NCBI RefSeq assembly: GCF_002025665.1
Contig: NZ_CP018786.1
Coordinates: 3,906,001-3,970,000 of the forward strand
Length of the DNA: 64,000 bases
Source: Chryseobacterium indologenes
GTDB lineage: Bacteria; Bacteroidota; Bacteroidia; Flavobacteriales; Weeksellaceae
Reading direction: 5' to 3'
The notes under the pieces are model-generated. The model was not told the DNA's origin, did no database searches, and saw only the letters and a list, made by a program, of their open reading frames with translations. Both the position numbers and the translations under genes were made by a program. Every line of letters starts with the position of its first letter. Position 1 is the stretch's first letter. Shown here piece by piece: positions 61,213 through 64,000 of this stretch.

Positions 61213-61935
61213 TCAATTCATTCTTTCCGACCATTGCAGGACTTCCGGAAGTTCAATATCAGAAAATTCGATGTGGATGACTCTTCTTTTCTTTCCGTTG
61301 GTGGTTCGGTTAGAGCCGTGAAGCGTTAAAGGTTTCATCAGCATAATTCCACCTTTTTCTACGTTGCAGATTTCTTCGGTTTCCACATTCCAGTTGATGG
61401 TTTCTGGTCTATAAATGCCTTTTGCATGAGATTTGGGAATTACTTTCAATGCTCCGTTATTTTCATCAGTATCATCCAGATGGATTCTGATGGTGTAAAT
61501 ATTTTCCAAAACATTAAGTGGAGGCTGTACTGCAAACTGATTTTGTTTGGTGGTCCAAGGTCCGAAATTTTCCAGTTCCAGCTTTTTATCTACAGAAATT
61601 GTCAGATCCTGATGATAGGCCACATACCAGTTGGAGGTTTCAGGTTTATCAAAATAGATGCTTTTAACTACAAAATATTTTGCTCCAAAGATCTCTTTCA
61701 CCACTTTCCTTATATTTTCATTAAACACAAGGTCTTTGATTTCCGGAACTTCTTTTAAAAACTGTCTGATGGCAAAAAGATCTTCAGACTTTCTAAAGTT
61801 TTCTTTTGAAGTATCTATATTGTGCAGAACAACATTGATGTCTTCCAGTTCTTTCTGTGAAAACACATCATTGATAACAGCAAAGCCATATTCTTCAATA
61901 TGGCTTTTATGATTTTCTAAGTTATGTAAACTCAT
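61213..61935 (-). CDS. Phytanoyl-CoA dioxygenase family protein
   Basis: 240 residues, Fe(II)/2-oxoglutarate oxygenase fold. The iron ligands fit the HxD of AYHQDLTI and the distal His of LTLHGSNRTTNGKKRRVIHI, where the Arg after it would hold 2-oxoglutarate. The central RIHLDDTDENNGALKVIPKSH block is typical. Substrates range from lipids to small metabolites; none can be chosen. It follows the dicarboxylate symporter by 6 bases, so they are one operon. Confidence 0.88.
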   Translation of the reverse strand: MSLHNLENHKSHIEEYGFAVINDVFSQKELEDINVVLHNIDTSKENFRKSEDLFAIRQFLKEVPEIKDLVFNENIRKVVKEIFGAKYFVVKSIYFDKPETSNWYVAYHQDLTISVDKKLELENFGPWTTKQNQFAVQPPLNVLENIYTIRIHLDDTDENNGALKVIPKSHAKGIYRPETINWNVETEEICNVEKGGIMLMKPLTLHGSNRTTNGKKRRVIHIEFSDIELPEVLQWSERMN

Positions 61936-61941
61936 TGATAT

Positions 61942-63192
61942 TTAAATTTTGTCTAATGGTTCAGTTAACTGCCCTTCCCATTTTGAAACTGCTGTCGTTG
62001 CCAGCGTATTTCCAAGTACGTTCGTCATACTTCTACCCATATCACAGAAATGGTCAATTGGTAAAATCAAAGCAATACCTTCCGGTGGGATACCGAACAT
62101 TGAACATGTTGCTACAATAATTACCAGAGAGGCTCTCGGAACTCCGGCAATTCCTTTTGAAGTAAGCATTAATACCAAAAGCATGGTGATCTGCTGCCCC
62201 AGAGTCATTTCGATTCCGTAGATCTGAGCAATAAAGATTGAAGCAAATGTCATGTACATCATACTTCCATCCAGATTGAATGAATATCCTAGAGGTAAGA
62301 TAAAAGATACTACTCTGCTGTTACATCCGAATTTCTCCAGTTCTTCAACTAATTTAGGGAATACTGCTTCTGAACTTGTAGTAGAGAAAGCGATCAGCAA
62401 AGGCTCTTTAATTCTTTTTAAAAGATCAAAAAGACGGTTTCCTAAGATGAAATATCCTACCAATAAAAGGACCAGCCAAAGAACTCCTATAGCAAAGAAG
62501 AAGTCTCTTAAATAAATAGCATATACTTTAAAGATTTCAAAACCATTGGTGGCCACTACGGCTGCAATAGCTCCCAATACTCCAAGCGGAGCAAACCACA
62601 TGATATATCCTACCATTTTAAGGATAGCATGAGCAATAATATCAAATAGCTTTACTACAGGTTTAGCGTATTCTTCTCCTAAATTTGCCAAGGCAACACC
62701 AAACATCACCGCAAATACAACGATCTGCAATACTTCGTTGGTAGCGAAGGCTTCAAATAAACTTTTAGGAATCATGTGTTTTACAAAGTCTTCCATAGAA
62801 AAACTTTTGCTGCTTTTAAGAAGTTCATCAGCAGAAGCAACATCCTGAATTGGCAATTTTGTAACATGCCCAGGTTCAAGCCAGTTAACAAGGATCAACC
62901 CAATGAAAAGAGAAATCAGAGAAGCGGAAATAAACCAAAGCATTGCTTTTGTTCCTACTCTTCCGATCATTTTGATATCACTCATTTTGGCAATTCCCAC
63001 TACTAATGTCGTAAAAACCAATGGAGCAATAATCATCTGTACCAATCTGATAAAAACCGTTCCCAACAGTTTTATATTCTTGGAAAAAGGTTCTGCACTA
63101 TCGGGATAGCTTACGTGTACAATACCTCCAATTCCTACTCCCAGAAGAAGTGCAATGATAATTGCTATAAAAAGTTTATTCTGTCCTTTCAT
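61942..63192 (-). CDS. Dicarboxylate/amino acid:cation symporter (DAACS)
   Basis: 416 residues, about eight membrane helices and two hairpins. Family landmarks are the Ser-rich hairpin FSTTSSEAVFPKLVEEL, the LGYSFNLDGSMMYMT segment, TSKGIAGVPRASLVII in the second hairpin, and the substrate block DHFCDMGRSMTNVLGN. It imports aspartate, glutamate or C4-dicarboxylates with sodium or protons. Operon with the dioxygenase-like gene. Confidence 0.9.
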   Translation of the reverse strand: MKGQNKLFIAIIIALLLGVGIGGIVHVSYPDSAEPFSKNIKLLGTVFIRLVQMIIAPLVFTTLVVGIAKMSDIKMIGRVGTKAMLWFISASLISLFIGLILVNWLEPGHVTKLPIQDVASADELLKSSKSFSMEDFVKHMIPKSLFEAFATNEVLQIVVFAVMFGVALANLGEEYAKPVVKLFDIIAHAILKMVGYIMWFAPLGVLGAIAAVVATNGFEIFKVYAIYLRDFFFAIGVLWLVLLLVGYFILGNRLFDLLKRIKEPLLIAFSTTSSEAVFPKLVEELEKFGCNSRVVSFILPLGYSFNLDGSMMYMTFASIFIAQIYGIEMTLGQQITMLLVLMLTSKGIAGVPRASLVIIVATCSMFGIPPEGIALILPIDHFCDMGRSMTNVLGNTLATTAVSKWEGQLTEPLDKI

Positions 63193-63211
63193 ATATATAG
63201 TTCAATTTGCG

Positions 63212-63219
63212 CAAATATA
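63212..63219 (-). promoter_or_regulatory. -7 box of symporter operon
   Basis: TATATTTG on the minus strand, full TAnnTTTG match 20 bases before the ATG. Confidence 0.6.
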
Positions 63220-63355
63220 ATGGTTTTTCAATTGACAGTAGATTTTCTTCTATGAGGCAGAATTTTAGATTAAGTTTTTAATCCCTGAAAATTAAATCCC
63301 TGGTTTAGAAAATATTGTAAAAAAATTAAGAAACATTTATTGAATTTTTATTCTT

Positions 63356-63382
63356 TTGGTACAAATTTTATTATTACATTTG
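63356..63382 (+). promoter_or_regulatory. Promoter of BON-domain lipoprotein
   Basis: TTG (63356-63358), 16-base spacer, TACATTTG (63375-63382), a full -7 match; ATG is 31 bases further. Confidence 0.7.
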
Positions 63383-63412
63383 AGTGTATAACAACATTAA
63401 TAAATATACAAT

Positions 63413-63904
63413 ATGAAAAAAACTATTGCAATGGCTGCATTAGCTGTAGCTGTATCTTTCGGTGCTATTTCTTGTAAAAAGAAAGTTTCTGATGCCGACC
63501 TTCAGACTCAGGCTACAACTATAGTAACTTCTAATCCCAATGCTTCTGTTGAAGTAAAAGAAGGTGTAGCTCACTTAAGCGGTACTTTCGCAGATCAACA
63601 GTCTAAAGACGCAATGATTGCAAAATTAAAAGCAATCAGCGGAGTAAAAGACGTAATGGATATGTCTACTATAGCAGCTGCTCCTACCCCTGCAGCACCA
63701 GTAGAAACTGCTTCTGCTGTAGATCCTGCTGTTCAGAAAAAAGTTCAGGATGCGGTGAAGGATTTCCCTTCTGTAAAAGTAGAAGTTGTAAACGGACAGC
63801 TTACTCTTACAGGAAATGTTTCCGGCTTGCAGGCTAGAAAAATCAAAGAATCTGTAGATGCTTTGAAAATCGGAAAGTATAACAACAACCTAATCGTAAA
63901 ATAA
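63413..63904 (+). CDS. BON-domain lipoprotein
   Basis: 163 residues, lipoprotein signal ending in GAISC (Cys21). Two BON-like units (about 28-80 and 105-163) have the alpha-beta-beta plan with VEVKEGVAHLSGTFADQQSKD and VEVVNGQLTLTGNVSGLQARK, joined by an Ala/Pro linker. BON domains bind phospholipid membranes and are common in envelope-stress proteins such as OsmY. Located in the envelope. The next gene starts 6 bases later. Confidence 0.88.
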   Translation: MKKTIAMAALAVAVSFGAISCKKKVSDADLQTQATTIVTSNPNASVEVKEGVAHLSGTFADQQSKDAMIAKLKAISGVKDVMDMSTIAAAPTPAAPVETASAVDPAVQKKVQDAVKDFPSVKVEVVNGQLTLTGNVSGLQARKIKESVDALKIGKYNNNLIVK

Positions 63905-63910
63905 TTTAAG

Positions 63911-64000
63911 ATGAGCGAATTACAAGATAAATATTCAAGTGTAGTTTCAGCAGCTCAGTCTGCAGGGATCTCCAATCTTCAGGTGCAGGAGCAGGACGGA
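63911..64000 (+). CDS. Start of a further gene, cut by the right edge
   Basis: The first 30 codons, beginning MSELQDKYSSVVSAAQSAG, are present. No signal peptide. The helix followed by a ISNLQVQEQDG start resembles the first part of a BON domain, and in related genomes a LysM/BON protein commonly follows the BON lipoprotein, so that is the likely identity. It is 6 bases after the lipoprotein stop, in one operon. Confidence 0.7.
   Translation, partial: MSELQDKYSSVVSAAQSAGISNLQVQEQDG

Noticed and set aside
1..64000. tRNA or rRNA genes
   Set aside because: I looked for cloverleaf-like and conserved rRNA segments on both strands and found none I can support; a covariance search was not possible.

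Overview
The window looks like a chromosomal segment of a Chryseobacterium-type flavobacterium (Bacteroidota, Weeksellaceae). The evidence is AT-rich DNA, genes without Shine-Dalgarno sites, many copies of the flavobacterial -7 box TAnnTTTG, a PafA-type alkaline phosphatase, GLPGLI and T9SS-sorted proteins, a GH92 mannosidase, and a cytochrome b558-type succinate dehydrogenase. I see no rRNA, tRNA, IS element, prophage or CRISPR array.

Layout. 1-2005: a truncated AraC-type regulator with TPRs and a membrane segment, then a TPR-membrane protein without a DNA-binding domain. 2057-9315: pafA, then small accessory genes (VOC, GNAT, a Cys-rich GG-leader peptide, a glycolipid-binding-like protein, an alpha/beta hydrolase), a degenerate 22-bp tandem array, and two lipoprotein genes, the first of which needs a -1 frameshift at a slippery A7. 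9457-13273: mdh, then a bacteriophytochrome kinase with its heme oxygenase. 13654-20825: an Ntn hydrolase, then a porin / DASS carrier / sdhC-sdhA-sdhB operon for C4-dicarboxylate uptake and oxidation. 20917-26752: a cyclase-family hydrolase, a GLPGLI gene behind a frameshifted GG-leader peptide, a DUF3592-like membrane protein, a nucleoid-associated protein, and a duplicated module of a tiny one-pass membrane protein plus a helical protein. 26890-37674: secreted proteins, an AraC regulator with doxX-cupin, a membrane acyltransferase-like protein, a tail-collar-like secreted protein, a TPR/LuxR-type membrane regulator, and dnaK. 38137-46784: ppk1-ppx, an epimerase-like gene with a 49-aa membrane peptide, a large T9SS protein, a sirtuin and a DUF3060 protein. 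46928-53495: a TolC/RND/adaptor efflux operon flanked by Cys-rich secreted proteins. 53638-64000: nfu-apbC, an outer-membrane beta-barrel protein, a GH92 mannosidase, a phytanoyl-CoA dioxygenase-like gene with a dicarboxylate symporter, and a BON-domain lipoprotein, with a further gene cut by the right edge.

Most of the window is housekeeping or envelope physiology. The least explained parts are the 22-bp array (7833-8170), the GG-leader/GLPGLI locus (21773-22909), the duplicated small-membrane-protein module (25559-26752) and the recoding-type signal in the lipoprotein gene at 8408-8414. Two short genes are broken at runs of A, so homopolymer sequencing error must be excluded before either is called a real mutation or recoding event.
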